This document shows, piece after piece, positions 16,866 through 24,434 of a stretch of DNA of 64,000 bases; position 1 is the stretch's first letter; the number at the start of each line of letters is the position of its first letter. Below the pieces are notes generated by a model, which saw only the letters and a list, made by a program, of their open reading frames with translations, searched no databases and was not told the origin of the DNA. The stretch spans positions 116,398-180,397 of the forward strand of contig CAKPHO010000001.1 in the NCBI GenBank assembly GCA_934162195.1, in the 5' to 3' direction. A program made the translations under genes and the position numbers. This DNA comes from an uncultured Bacilli bacterium (GTDB taxonomy: Bacteria > Bacillota_I > Bacilli_A > RF39 > UBA660).

Positions 16866-18677
16866 ATGAAAAAAATAAGAAATATCGCAATAATTGCCCA
16901 TGTTGACCATGGAAAGACAACATTGGTAGATAAATTATTACAAATGTCAGGAACTTTTAGAGAAAATGAAGAGGTAGTAGATTGTGTAATGGATTCAAAT
17001 GCCATTGAACGTGAACGTGGTATTACCATTTTATCAAAGACAACTGCTATTAATTACAAAGATTATAGAATTAATATTTTAGATACTCCAGGACATGCAG
17101 ATTTTGGTGGAGAAGTAGAACGTATTATGAATATGGTTGATGGTGTACTTCTTGTTGTAGACGCATATGAAGGAACTATGCCTCAAACTAGATTTGTTTT
17201 AAAAAAGGCCTTAGAGGCAGGAGTAACACCTATTGTTGTTGTTAATAAAATAGATAAACCAGCAGCTCGTCCTACTGAAGTAGTAGATGAAGTTTTAGAT
17301 TTATTTATTGAATTAGGTGCTGATGTAGACCAACTAGAATTTCCTGTCATTTATGCTTCAGGTTTAGCAGGAACATCAAGTTTAAGTCCAGAATTAGATA
17401 CTCAAGAACATACTATGGATCCTATTCTAGATGCGATAATTAAATATATTCCAGAACCAGATGTAGACATAGAAGGTGGATTCCAATTTCAACCTGCTTT
17501 ACTTGATTATAATGATTTCGTTGGAAGAATTGGTATTGGACGTGTTAAACGTGGTTCTGTTAAAGTAAATGAACTAGTTTCTTGTGTTAGACTAGATGGA
17601 AGTATTAAACAATTTAGAATTCAAAAAATATTTGGTTATTTAGGACTAAAAAGAATTGAAATAACAGAAGCTAGTGCTGGAGATATAATTGCTATAGCTG
17701 GACTTCCTGATATTAGTGTTGGTGAAACAGTTTGTACAATTGGAAAAGAAGAAGCACTTCCTCACTTAAGAATTGATGAACCAACTTTACAAATGACATT
17801 TGGAGTAAACACTTCTCCATTCTGTGGAAGAGATGGTAAATTATTAACAGCTAGTAAGATTGCTGAAAGACTAAGAAAAGAAACAGAAAGAGACGTTTCT
17901 TTAAAAGTTGCTCCTAATGATTCAGAATCATTTATTGTTTCAGGACGTGGAGAATTACACTTATCAATTTTAATAGAAAATATGCGTCGTGAAGGCTTTG
18001 AGCTTCAAGTATCAAAACCAGAAGTAATTGTTAAAGAAATAGATGGTGTTAAATGTGAACCTTATGAGGAAGTTCAAATTGATATGCCAGAAGAATATAT
18101 GGGTAGTGTAATAGAAGCTTTGGGTAACCGTGAAGCAGAACTTGTTAATATGACACAAGCAGATGGTCAAGTAAAAATCCATTATGTTATGCCATCACGT
18201 GGCTTAATAGGGTTTACTACTGATTTCATGACTATGACTAAAGGTTATGGTATGTTAAATCATTCATATTTAGAATATCGTAAGATGGCTAGTAGCAAAG
18301 TAGGAGAAAGAAAAGCTGGTGTTTTGGTTTCTATGGAAAACGGAAAAGCTACAGCTTACGCTTTAGGTCAATTAGAAGACCGCGGAGTGATGTTTATTGA
18401 ACCTGGTGCAGATGTTTATGAAGGTATGATTGTTGGGGAACATAATCATGAAAATGATCTTGCAGTTAACGTTGTAAAAGGTAAAAAATTAACAAATACT
18501 AGAGCTTCTGGTAGTGATCATACTGTTGTTTTAAATAGACCTCGTAATATGAGTTTAGAGGAAAGTTTAGATTATATTAATAGTGATGAATTAGTAGAAG
18601 TTACACCTCTTAATTATCGTTTAAGAAAGAAAATTTTAAATACTGAACAAAGAAAAAAATTCGATAGTAGAAAATAA
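16866..18677 (+). CDS. typA: Ribosome-binding translational GTPase TypA/BipA
   Basis: A 603-residue translational GTPase of normal length for TypA. G-domain motifs: [10 protein letters not shown] (P-loop, about 11-20), RGITI (switch I), DTPGHADF (G3, about 73), NKIDKP (G4). EF-G-like domains follow, and the BipA-specific C-terminal domain contains [11 protein letters not shown] and [20 protein letters not shown]. TypA binds the ribosome under stress or low temperature and helps 50S assembly. The gene has its own extended -10 promoter. It converges on an XRE-type regulator gene, and both share a long hairpin. Nothing unusual was seen. Confidence 0.96.
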   Translation: MKKIRNIAIIAHVDHGKTTLVDKLLQMSGTFRENEEVVDCVMDSNAIERERGITILSKTTAINYKDYRINILDTPGHADFGGEVERIMNMVDGVLLVVDAYEGTMPQTRFVLKKALEAGVTPIVVVNKIDKPAARPTEVVDEVLDLFIELGADVDQLEFPVIYASGLAGTSSLSPELDTQEHTMDPILDAIIKYIPEPDVDIEGGFQFQPALLDYNDFVGRIGIGRVKRGSVKVNELVSCVRLDGSIKQFRIQKIFGYLGLKRIEITEASAGDIIAIAGLPDISVGETVCTIGKEEALPHLRIDEPTLQMTFGVNTSPFCGRDGKLLTASKIAERLRKETERDVSLKVAPNDSESFIVSGRGELHLSILIENMRREGFELQVSKPEVIVKEIDGVKCEPYEEVQIDMPEEYMGSVIEALGNREAELVNMTQADGQVKIHYVMPSRGLIGFTTDFMTMTKGYGMLNHSYLEYRKMASSKVGERKAGVLVSMENGKATAYALGQLEDRGVMFIEPGADVYEGMIVGEHNHENDLAVNVVKGKKLTNTRASGSDHTVVLNRPRNMSLEESLDYINSDELVEVTPLNYRLRKKILNTEQRKKFDSRK

Positions 18678-18725
18678 AAAAGAAACTAAGAAATTGATTG
18701 TAAATCTTTATTCTTAGTTTCTTTT
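18678..18725. terminator. Bidirectional terminator between typA and the XRE gene
   Basis: AAAAGAAACTAAGAA (18678-18692) pairs perfectly with TTCTTAGTTTCTTTT (18711-18725) across an 18-nt loop. The T-rich arms serve both directions; the minus-strand gene ends inside it. Confidence 0.75.
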
Positions 18726-18958
18726 GTTTCATCTTCATTAAAGAAATTTGTTATATTAGTATCTAAAGCTTTAGCTATCTGTTCTAATGTATCAATTGAT
18801 ATTGATTGATAGGTAACAGATTCTAACTTTGCTATAAAACTTTCACTTAGAAGTAAGGCATCTGCTAACTCTCTTTGAGTCATGCCTTTTTCTAAACGAT
18901 ACTTTTTAATATTTTTACCTATTTTATTATAAATGTTCTCATGTTTGCTATTTGCCAT
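18686..18958 (-). CDS. XRE-family HTH transcription regulator
   Basis: A 90-residue protein with a single Cro/CI-type helix-turn-helix domain at about residues 11-70: IGKNIKKYRLEKGMTQRELA, then LLLSESFIAKLES (recognition helix), then ISIDTLEQIAKALDTNITNF. The C-terminal tail is charged (NEDETKETKNKD). It probably binds DNA as a dimer, but no target is evident. It is transcribed away from another small XRE gene at 19047, and the 88 bp between them may contain operators of both. The ribosome site is not obvious on the minus strand (GGTGGTATT before the ATG). Confidence 0.85.
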   Translation of the reverse strand: MANSKHENIYNKIGKNIKKYRLEKGMTQRELADALLLSESFIAKLESVTYQSISIDTLEQIAKALDTNITNFFNEDETKETKNKDLQSIS

Positions 18959-19002
18959 AATACCACCATATTTATTTTCTCATAGAAATTATTTTTAATA
19001 CA

Positions 19003-19031
19003 TAGACAAATAGTCCATGAAAATGTATAAT
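19003..19031 (+). promoter_or_regulatory. SigA promoter of the small XRE gene
   Basis: TAGACA (19003-19008), 17-bp spacer, TATAAT (19026-19031). It lies between two divergent HTH genes, so it may be a target of either. Confidence 0.6.
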
Positions 19032-19046
19032 GAAATTGGTGATTAA

Positions 19047-19238
19047 ATGTATAATACAGATACCTTAAAAAAATTAAGAAAAGAAAATAATTTTACAATA
19101 TATGAAATGGCTAACAAACTTGGGATATCATCTTCCTATTATTCTCAAATTGAAAATAAAAAGAGAAGACTATATTATGACTTTGCCATCAAAATAGCTG
19201 CTATATTTAATAAAAAACCAGATGATATTTTCTTGTGA
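19047..19238 (+). CDS. Small XRE-family HTH regulator
   Basis: A 63-residue protein that is almost only a Cro/CI-type helix-turn-helix: LKKLRKENNFTIYEMANKLG, then ISSSYYSQIENKKRRLYY and AIKIAAIFNKKPDDIFL. This size resembles Cro-like repressors or stand-alone regulators of small operons. It diverges from a 90-residue XRE gene; the pair may regulate each other. The ATG follows TTGGTGATTAA and a good promoter. No downstream partner is present: the next 100 bp up to ddl contain no gene that I can see. Confidence 0.8.
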   Translation: MYNTDTLKKLRKENNFTIYEMANKLGISSSYYSQIENKKRRLYYDFAIKIAAIFNKKPDDIFL

Positions 19239-19342
19239 GATGTCAAACTGCTTTACAATTTTATTAAATAATTATAAAAGTTTATTTTCAAATATTATAT
19301 TTATTATTGGCAAAAAGTAACAAAATCGTAAAATATATTGAT

Positions 19343-20323
19343 TTAACAGTTATTTATTAATTTTGTAATTAAATCTTTATATTCAATACCACTATAAATA
19401 AATAATTTGGGATACATACTAATTTCAGTGAATCCCGGCAAAGTATTTATTTCATTTAAATATAATTGCTCATTGTCCTCATCGTATAAAAAGTCTATTC
19501 TAGCAAAACCTCTACCATTGATTCCGTCAAAAGCAGTTTTAGTGTATTTGATAATTTTGTCTTTAACTTCTTTTTTTAAATTAGCAGGTATGGTTGTATA
19601 AGATTTTTTATTTTTATATTTAGCGTTATAATCATAAAATTCGTTTGCGGATGTTATTTCACCAACTTCAGATATATAAAAATCTTTATCTTCTAATAAT
19701 CCGCATTCTAGTTCACGTGCTTTGATAAATTTTTCAATTACAATTTTATCATCATATTTAAAAGCTTCAATAATAGCTTTTTTTAGTTCTTTTTTATTGC
19801 TAGCTTTACTGATACCAATAGACGATCCACCATTAGCAGGTTTTACAATAAGTGGGAGACCTAGTTTTTTTATTATGTCATGGATTTTAAATTTTTGGTT
19901 TGATATAGTTATAAATGGTATTTGTGGAATACCTAAATAAGAAAAAATCATCTTTGAAAAATCTTTATCCATACATATAGCACTAGTGCTTGTTTTACAA
20001 CCAACATACTTTATATCAAATAAATCTAGCATTCCTTGTAATTTTCCATCTTCGCCATTTGTCCCATGAGTTATTGGAAAAATTACATCAAACATTTTTA
20101 AGTAATCCACAATATTATCTATATGTTCATATTCTTGGTGTTTCCAATCACTTAAACAATCCACTTTTCCATCATATTCATACCAGTTATAGTCATAATC
20201 AATAACAACAGTTGATACTTGAAATAAACTATTATCAATATTATTTAATATTGATTTAGCAGACACTAAAGAAACATTATGTTCGCTAGAGTTACCTCCA
20301 CATAAAACTAATACTTTTTTCAT
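19343..20323 (-). CDS. ddl: D-alanine--D-alanine ligase
   Basis: A 326-residue ATP-grasp ligase that makes the D-Ala-D-Ala end of the peptidoglycan stem peptide in the cytoplasm. Motifs: VLCGGNSSEHNVSLVSA at the N-terminus, GTNGEDGKLQGMLD, VKPANGGSSIGISKA (ATP lid), and FARIDFLYD with LNEINTLPGFT (metal-binding Asp, Glu and Asn). The omega-loop region FYDYNAKY carries the Tyr typical of D-Ala-specific enzymes rather than a D-lactate ligase. Ribosome site AGAGGTGTGAT before the ATG. It is a single gene, divergent from the zinc-ribbon gene. Vancomycin-type resistance is not suggested. Confidence 0.94.
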   Translation of the reverse strand: MKKVLVLCGGNSSEHNVSLVSAKSILNNIDNSLFQVSTVVIDYDYNWYEYDGKVDCLSDWKHQEYEHIDNIVDYLKMFDVIFPITHGTNGEDGKLQGMLDLFDIKYVGCKTSTSAICMDKDFSKMIFSYLGIPQIPFITISNQKFKIHDIIKKLGLPLIVKPANGGSSIGISKASNKKELKKAIIEAFKYDDKIVIEKFIKARELECGLLEDKDFYISEVGEITSANEFYDYNAKYKNKKSYTTIPANLKKEVKDKIIKYTKTAFDGINGRGFARIDFLYDEDNEQLYLNEINTLPGFTEISMYPKLFIYSGIEYKDLITKLINNC

Positions 20324-20401
20324 ATCACACCTCTATAAAGTATATGTAATTAGCCTAAGAATGTGAAAGTGTAAACTATAAAAAAATAAAGAATATTTTT
20401 C

Positions 20402-20430
20402 TTGTAGAAAACATATTTATGTGGTATAGT
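20402..20430 (+). promoter_or_regulatory. SigA promoter of the zinc-ribbon gene
   Basis: TTGTAG (20402-20407), 17-bp spacer, TATAGT (20425-20430) with TGG just upstream (extended -10). It leaves an untranslated leader of about 78 nt. Confidence 0.65.
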
Positions 20431-20432
20431 AT

Positions 20433-20496
20433 ATTTGATTTATGAGTTATTTTGTCAACCTTTTTAGAGAAACAATATAATAATTTTAAATCAAAT
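20433..20496 (+). promoter_or_regulatory. Structured leader of the zinc-ribbon gene
   Basis: ATTTGATTTA (20433-20442) is exactly complementary to TAAATCAAAT (20487-20496), giving a 10-bp stem that closes a 44-nt loop right at the predicted start of the transcript and 8 nt before the GAGGAGG ribosome site. It may stabilise the mRNA or respond to temperature or a ligand. It matches no riboswitch class I know. Confidence 0.45.
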
Positions 20497-20514
20497 CTAA
20501 AGAGGAGGACTTAA

Positions 20515-20700
20515 ATGCAAGATAAAGTTATTGTTTGCAAAGATTGTGGTAAAGAATTTACTTTTACAGTTAGAGATCAAGAATTTTATAAAGAAATGGG
20601 ATTTACTAACGAACCAGTAAGATGTAAAGAATGCCGTGCTGCAAAAAAAGCTAGAAAACAAGAAGAACAAAATCATTCTAGCAATCGTCAAAATGCATAA
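20515..20700 (+). CDS. Small zinc-ribbon protein
   Basis: A 61-residue protein with two CxxC knuckles, VCKDCGKEF and VRCKECRAAKK, spaced as in the small zinc-ribbon family (zf_trcl type) of Firmicutes. Between them lies FTVRDQEFYKEMGFTNEP, the family signature. The C-terminus is basic then polar (KKARKQEEQNHSS), suggesting nucleic-acid contact. Function is unknown; similar proteins are often highly expressed. The strong GAGGAGG site, an extended -10 promoter and a structured leader also point to high or regulated expression here. The transcript ends at a compact terminator just after the stop. Confidence 0.8.
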   Translation: MQDKVIVCKDCGKEFTFTVRDQEFYKEMGFTNEPVRCKECRAAKKARKQEEQNHSSNRQNA

Positions 20701-20718
20701 AACTCTTAGGAGTTTTTT
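20699..20718 (+). terminator. Rho-independent terminator
   Basis: AAAACTC (20699-20705) pairs with GAGTTTT (20710-20716) around TTAG and continues into T residues. Confidence 0.8.
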
Positions 20719-21409
20719 ATTTTTGTTTTATTTCGAATGAAAACGTATTTTTATTATAATTTAAAAATATTTCAAAATCATAATTATACTTATTTTTAAA
20801 ATTGATTTTATAATTACTTATATTATTTTTATCAATTCTGATAAGTATTTTTTTATCTATAAATTCACTATCATATACTAAATCTATCTCTTGGATTGCA
20901 TCATTATTTCTTTCTATTTGATGTATTTTAAAATTGTAAACATCATCAACTATATCTAAAACTAAGTAACTATCTGTTTTATCTAATTTTATAATCGTAT
21001 CATTTTCTTCATAATCATAATTATCAATTAACTCTAACTTTATAAAATCAGTATTTTTATATTTATTAATTAAATTATCTAGGTTATTTTTAAGCTTTTT
21101 AACAACTTTTTTATTTTTTGTGTAGCAGTACTTATTATTATTTTTATATTCCATATAATAGTTATTAGAAAAGTAAAAATTCATAATACTATCTTTAGTA
21201 TTTATTATTAAATTAGATTCATTATAATTATTATCGTTTTTAACACAATTCCACTTTATACTATTTAAATAATTTATAATAGTATCATAATCTTGATAGT
21301 AAATATTATTATTGTTATATTTAATACGATTTATTTCGTTATTGAAATTTAATTTGCTACTACATCCTGTAATAAAAAATAAAAGTACTAGAATGAGTTT
21401 CTTTTTCAT
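20717..21409 (-). CDS. Predicted lipoprotein of unknown function
   Basis: A 230-residue protein with a lipoprotein signal peptide: MKKKLILVLLFFITGCSS, lipobox ITGC, so Cys16 should be lipidated and the protein held on the outer face of the membrane. The rest is very rich in Asn, Tyr, Lys and Asp with no motif I recognise; two further cysteines (CVKND near 54 and YCYTKN near 94) could form a disulfide. The second half looks like alternating beta strands. Ribosome site CGAGGTGTAAT. It lies downstream of the cotJ genes on the same strand but is separated from them by about 55 bp. Confidence 0.7.
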   Translation of the reverse strand: MKKKLILVLLFFITGCSSKLNFNNEINRIKYNNNNIYYQDYDTIINYLNSIKWNCVKNDNNYNESNLIINTKDSIMNFYFSNNYYMEYKNNNKYCYTKNKKVVKKLKNNLDNLINKYKNTDFIKLELIDNYDYEENDTIIKLDKTDSYLVLDIVDDVYNFKIHQIERNNDAIQEIDLVYDSEFIDKKILIRIDKNNISNYKINFKNKYNYDFEIFLNYNKNTFSFEIKQK

Positions 21410-21465
21410 ATTACACCTCGTATTTATTATGCTTTTTATAAAGAAAAAAATACTATTAGATAGTA

Positions 21466-22023
21466 TTATATTTTCTTTTCAAGGTAGTAATTTCTTAATT
21501 CTTTAAATCGTTGATAGTGAATAACTTCTCTTTGACGTAGGAATGCTAGAGGTGCTAGTAAATCAGGATCGTTGGTTAAATCCATTAAATGTTCATATGT
21601 TGCTCTAGCTCTTTGTTCAGCAGCCATATCTGATTCAATATCAGCAATATAATCTCCTGTTGTTTCTATGTAAGCAGCAGTAAAAGGAACACCAAAAGCG
21701 TCTGCTGGGAATATTCCATGATCATGTTGTGCAAACTGCGCATCTAATCCAGCAGCAGTTAATTCTTCTACTGTAGCACCATTAACTAATTGTGTTATCA
21801 TAGCTGCAATCATTTCAATGTGAGCAAGTTCCTCTGTTCCAATGTCAGTAAGAAGAGCTTTGCCTCTTTCATCAGGCATTGTATATCTTTGATTTAAATA
21901 TCTTAAAGCTGCACTTAATTCACCAGTACTACCTCCATATTGCGATAGCAAATTTTTAGCCATTTTTAAATCTTTTCTGCGAATATTAACAGGATATTCT
22001 AATTTCTTTTCATAAATCCACAT
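21466..22023 (-). CDS. cotJC: Spore coat protein CotJC (manganese-catalase family)
   Basis: 185 residues when started at the ATG at 22023 (MWIYEKKLEYPVNI), which follows GGAGGG; a longer frame to 22062 has no such site and CotJC proteins start here. Ferritin-like metal ligands are visible: STGELSAALRYLNQRY, IGTEELAHIEMI and MAAEQRARATYEHLM, then REVIHYQRF. These match the Mn-catalase family to which CotJC belongs, so it may break down hydrogen peroxide in the spore coat. The preceding gene encodes CotJA/CotJB-like sequence with 10 nt between them, one operon under a likely SigE promoter. Confidence 0.93.
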   Translation of the reverse strand: MWIYEKKLEYPVNIRRKDLKMAKNLLSQYGGSTGELSAALRYLNQRYTMPDERGKALLTDIGTEELAHIEMIAAMITQLVNGATVEELTAAGLDAQFAQHDHGIFPADAFGVPFTAAYIETTGDYIADIESDMAAEQRARATYEHLMDLTNDPDLLAPLAFLRQREVIHYQRFKELRNYYLEKKI

Positions 22024-22033
22024 ATTATCCCTC

Positions 22034-22471
22034 CTATTTCTTATCCCAAGGCCATGGTTCATTATCCCAAGCCCAAGGGAATGTATTAAGTGAGTTGCTA
22101 GTTAATTGTAAAGGCCCATATTTATTTTCATAATTTTTAGTAGCTTCTATAGCTTGTTTGCGATATTCATTAAAAAGTTGTAATGCTTCCTTATCATCAG
22201 GGTGAACATCTAAATAAAGATTTAAATCAGTCATCGCAAAAGTATACATATCTACATATGTAAGAAGCTCCGCTTGTTCATTCATTGGAGTTATTTCATA
22301 AGGCTTATCTGTTCTATAAAAATTGTATAAAGCAGGAAACATATTTCCTCTTATATAGCCATTGTATACATCATAAACACTATTTTTTTCTACATTTTGA
22401 TTATACAAAGGTTGATTGTAATTATTATTAATATAGTTATAATAATCTTGGTTTAAGTTATAACTATTCAT
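22034..22471 (-). CDS. cotJB: Spore coat protein CotJB with an N-terminal CotJA-like part
   Basis: 145 residues from the ATG at 22471, which follows CGAGGAGGG; an upstream extension to 22561 overlaps the promoter and is unlikely. The C-terminal half is CotJB: MTDLNLYLDVHPDDKEALQL, ENKYGPLQL and FPWAWDNEPWPWDKK. The N-terminal half contains YDVYNGYIRGNMFPALYNFY, which looks like the G-x-x-FP-x-LY block of CotJA. In Bacillus CotJA and CotJB are separate genes, so this appears to be a fusion, or CotJB with a CotJA-derived head. The first 35 residues are Asn/Tyr-rich. The product should join the inner coat with CotJC. Confidence 0.85.
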   Translation of the reverse strand: MNSYNLNQDYYNYINNNYNQPLYNQNVEKNSVYDVYNGYIRGNMFPALYNFYRTDKPYEITPMNEQAELLTYVDMYTFAMTDLNLYLDVHPDDKEALQLFNEYRKQAIEATKNYENKYGPLQLTSNSLNTFPWAWDNEPWPWDKK

Positions 22472-22489
22472 AATATCCCTCCTCGTTTT

Positions 22490-22497
22490 ATTGTATG
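22490..22497 (-). promoter_or_regulatory. SigE-type -10 element for the cotJ operon
   Basis: On the minus strand CATACAAT, identical to the SigE -10 consensus, lies 18 bp before the cotJB start codon. A clear SigE -35 at the right spacing is not seen (CTATACA is the nearest candidate), so this is a half-supported promoter. cotJ is SigE-dependent in Bacillus. Confidence 0.5.
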
Positions 22498-22554
22498 GAA
22501 CTAATAAATTAGTGTATAGGTATATAACTAATTTATCTTTTTTTATAAAAACTC

Positions 22555-22583
22555 TTGTCAAATTGCTTAAAACTTGTTAAAAT
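22555..22583 (+). promoter_or_regulatory. SigA promoter of tRNA-His
   Basis: TTGTCA (22555-22560), 17-bp spacer, TAAAAT (22578-22583) with TGT upstream of the -10. A small hairpin TGTCA-GCAA-TGACA lies between it and the tRNA. Confidence 0.65.
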
Positions 22584-22604
22584 ATTTGTTGTCAGCAATG
22601 ACAT

Positions 22605-22681
22605 GGCGAAATTGGTGAAGGGGTTAACACGGCGGATTGTGGTTCCGTTATGCAAGGGTTCGAATCCCTTATTTCGCCCCA
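22605..22681 (+). tRNA. trnH: tRNA-His (anticodon GTG)
   Basis: A 77-nt tRNA with the anticodon GTG at 22639-22641 in the loop TTGTGGT. The acceptor arm pairs GCGAAAT with ATTTCGC, with the extra 5-prime G (G-1, 22605) facing discriminator C (22678), the identity feature of tRNA-His. The T loop GGTTCGAATCC is present, and CCA is encoded (22679-22681). It is a single-gene unit with its own promoter and terminator, divergent from the cotJ operon. Confidence 0.95.
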
Positions 22682-22691
22682 CTTATGAAAT

Positions 22692-22720
22692 AACTAGCTT
22701 GCGCTAGTTTTATTTTTTTT
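22692..22720 (+). terminator. Rho-independent terminator of tRNA-His
   Basis: AACTAGC pairs with GCTAGTT around TTGC, followed by TTATTTTTTTT. A third copy of the arm (AAACTAGC, 22721-22728) could form an alternative hairpin. Confidence 0.8.
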
Positions 22721-22752
22721 AAACTAGCATAAATATTTATAATTAAAAATAA

Positions 22753-22784
22753 AAAAAATTAGGTTTTTTCTAGCCTAATTTTTT
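22753..22784 (-). terminator. Terminator of the Cys-cluster gene
   Basis: AAAAAATTAGG (22753-22763) pairs with CCTAATTTTTT (22774-22784) around a 10-nt loop; read on the minus strand it ends in a T run just after the stop at 22770. Confidence 0.75.
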
Positions 22785-23417
22785 GTTTAATATTTTAATA
22801 TTTTTTTCTTTCCTTCTTTTCGCACCTACAAATTCTTCAGGGAAACATTCTGCCAAATCGAATATACAACTTTTAATATCTTTAATTTCTTCTTTTTGTA
22901 CTCCATCAAATTGTTCAGTTAATATTTGATAAAAGACTTCTTCAACATTTTCTTTAATAACAGTATTAACAGTCTTTCCGGTATATCTTTTTACTAATTT
23001 TGATAATAATCCCTGATATTGTTTCCATTTTAACATTTCATTTCTTGGATCACGCAAATGTGTACATACTTCTTTGCCAGGTATAAGATTTACACCTCCG
23101 CCAGGTCTATGTTCTAAATCGTAAGAACAACCGCTTTCTGTTAACATAGAACATTGCGTTTTCATAGAGAATAAGTCAACAATTCCTCTATTTTTATTTC
23201 TTGCTCGCAAATAGAGAAAAGGAGTTAATTTTTTTTGGCCATTAGCTAAAGTATCAAAAATAAAAGCAGATACAATAGAAACATTTCCGGTTTCTAGAAC
23301 CTCTAACATAGAGTTTTTATTAATAACTTCAAAATCAGTAGTAAAATAATCGCAGCCACTTTTTTTGCAACAAATTCCTCCACAAGCAGCGCATATTTCT
23401 TTATTTTCGTATTCCAT
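22770..23417 (-). CDS. Cysteine-cluster protein (YkgJ-like metal-binding), function unknown
   Basis: A 215-residue cytosolic protein with a dense N-terminal cysteine cluster, ICAACGGICCKKSGC, and further cysteines at TQCSMLTESGCSY, EVCTHLRD and SCIFDLAEC. The CxxCxGxCC-like pattern resembles the YkgJ/UPF0153 family thought to bind zinc or an iron-sulfur cluster. Around the third cluster, EHRPGGGVNLIPGKEVC is a distinctive Gly-rich loop. I do not recognise a specific function. Ribosome site CGAGGTGAAACT. A promoter TTGAAT-17-TAAAAT lies upstream on the minus strand. It is divergent from the zinc-ribbon/DUF4234 gene, with which it may share regulation. Confidence 0.6.
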   Translation of the reverse strand: MEYENKEICAACGGICCKKSGCDYFTTDFEVINKNSMLEVLETGNVSIVSAFIFDTLANGQKKLTPFLYLRARNKNRGIVDLFSMKTQCSMLTESGCSYDLEHRPGGGVNLIPGKEVCTHLRDPRNEMLKWKQYQGLLSKLVKRYTGKTVNTVIKENVEEVFYQILTEQFDGVQKEEIKDIKSCIFDLAECFPEEFVGAKRRKEKNIKILNKKLG

Positions 23418-23481
23418 AGTTTCACCTCGAGTTATTTATTTTACTATAATTTAATTATTTATTCAATAGTAATTTATATTA

Positions 23482-23510
23482 TATACATTAAGTAATAATT
23501 ATGCTATACT
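23482..23510 (+). promoter_or_regulatory. SigA promoter of the DUF4234/DUF2752 operon
   Basis: TATACA (23482-23487), 17-bp spacer, TATACT (23505-23510) with TGC before the -10 (extended -10). Confidence 0.5.
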
Positions 23511-23532
23511 TGTTTTAGAAAGGATGATAAAT

Positions 23533-23979
23533 ATGTCGAAATTTTGTTCAAATTGTGGAGAAAAAATGAATGATGGGGCTAAATTTTGTGATAAATGTGG
23601 AGCTTCAGTTGAAAAGAAAGTTAATTTGCAACCATCACTAATTACTAAAAGAGATATCGTAGTTGCTATAATTTTAACGTTTGTTACATGTGGTATTTAT
23701 GGCATTTATTGGTTTATTGTTATGACTGATGATGTTAATAGTTTAAGTGATGAAAAAATGGCCAGCGGAGGTACTGCATTTTTATATTCAATTTTAACTT
23801 GTGGAATATACGCTTTATATTGGAATTATAAGGTTGGTCAAAAAATGGCTGAAGCAGGTAAAAAATATAATAAGCCAATAAATGATAATTCAGTATTATA
23901 TTTAGTTTTATCAATTTTTGGACTTGGATTAGTTAATTACTGCTTAATTCAAAGTGATTTAAATAGATTTGCAGACTAA
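23533..23979 (+). CDS. Zinc-ribbon plus DUF4234 membrane protein
   Basis: 148 residues from the ATG at 23533; an in-frame ATG at 23524 lies inside the AAAGGATG ribosome site and is rejected. The N-terminus is a zinc ribbon (FCSNCGEKM and FCDKCGAS). A DUF4234 region follows with hydrophobic helices: TFVTCGIYGIYWFIVMTDDV, FLYSILTCGIYALYWNYKVG and a third near the C-terminus. The repeated TCGIYxxYW motif is the family signature. Function is unknown; such proteins are common in host-associated Firmicutes. The stop overlaps the next start (TAATG), so it is translated together with the DUF2752 gene. Confidence 0.8.
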   Translation: MSKFCSNCGEKMNDGAKFCDKCGASVEKKVNLQPSLITKRDIVVAIILTFVTCGIYGIYWFIVMTDDVNSLSDEKMASGGTAFLYSILTCGIYALYWNYKVGQKMAEAGKKYNKPINDNSVLYLVLSIFGLGLVNYCLIQSDLNRFAD

Positions 23980-24347
23980 TGAAAAAGAAATTACCATTTA
24001 TTTTATTTTGTATAATATTACTTTTTGTTTATTTTATTATTTATGAATTATTAGGATTTTCTGTACCATGCTTGTTTCATAAAATTACTCATTTATATTG
24101 CCCAGGGTGTGGTGTTACAAGATTATTATTTTCTTTACTAAAATTAGATTTTTATCAAGCATTTAGGTATAATCCTCTAATTTTTGTACTATTAATTTGT
24201 TATGTTATCTATAAGTTAATTAACTTAAAATACCATTTTAAACTACCAAAATATACAGTATATATAGTCCTTTTGGTAGTAATACTTTTTGGTGTACTTA
24301 GAAATATCGATACATTTAGTTTCTTAAAACCAACTAGAATAAATTAA
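23979..24347 (+). CDS. DUF2752 membrane protein
   Basis: A 122-residue protein with three hydrophobic segments (about 5-23, 63-80 and 95-112). Between the first two lies YCPGCGVTRLLFSLLKLDFYQAF, split across residues 41-63, whose CPGCGxTR core is the DUF2752 signature; the cysteines may bind a metal. Function is unknown, but DUF2752 genes usually accompany TM2 or DUF4234 genes, as here. The start codon overlaps the stop of the upstream gene by one base. No clear terminator separates it from the helicase gene 80 bp downstream. Confidence 0.8.
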   Translation: MKKKLPFILFCIILLFVYFIIYELLGFSVPCLFHKITHLYCPGCGVTRLLFSLLKLDFYQAFRYNPLIFVLLICYVIYKLINLKYHFKLPKYTVYIVLLVVILFGVLRNIDTFSFLKPTRIN

Positions 24348-24434
24348 AAAATATAATAAAATTTTATACAGAAAAGTAAAATCATTCATTTGATTTTATT
24401 TTTTTCATATATATAATGTATTTGGGTGATAATT

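Noticed and set aside
24426..24434. GTG start of the helicase
   Set aside because: The GTG lies inside the GGGTGAT ribosome site; the TTG at 24435 has the spacing seen at other genes. The choice is not certain.
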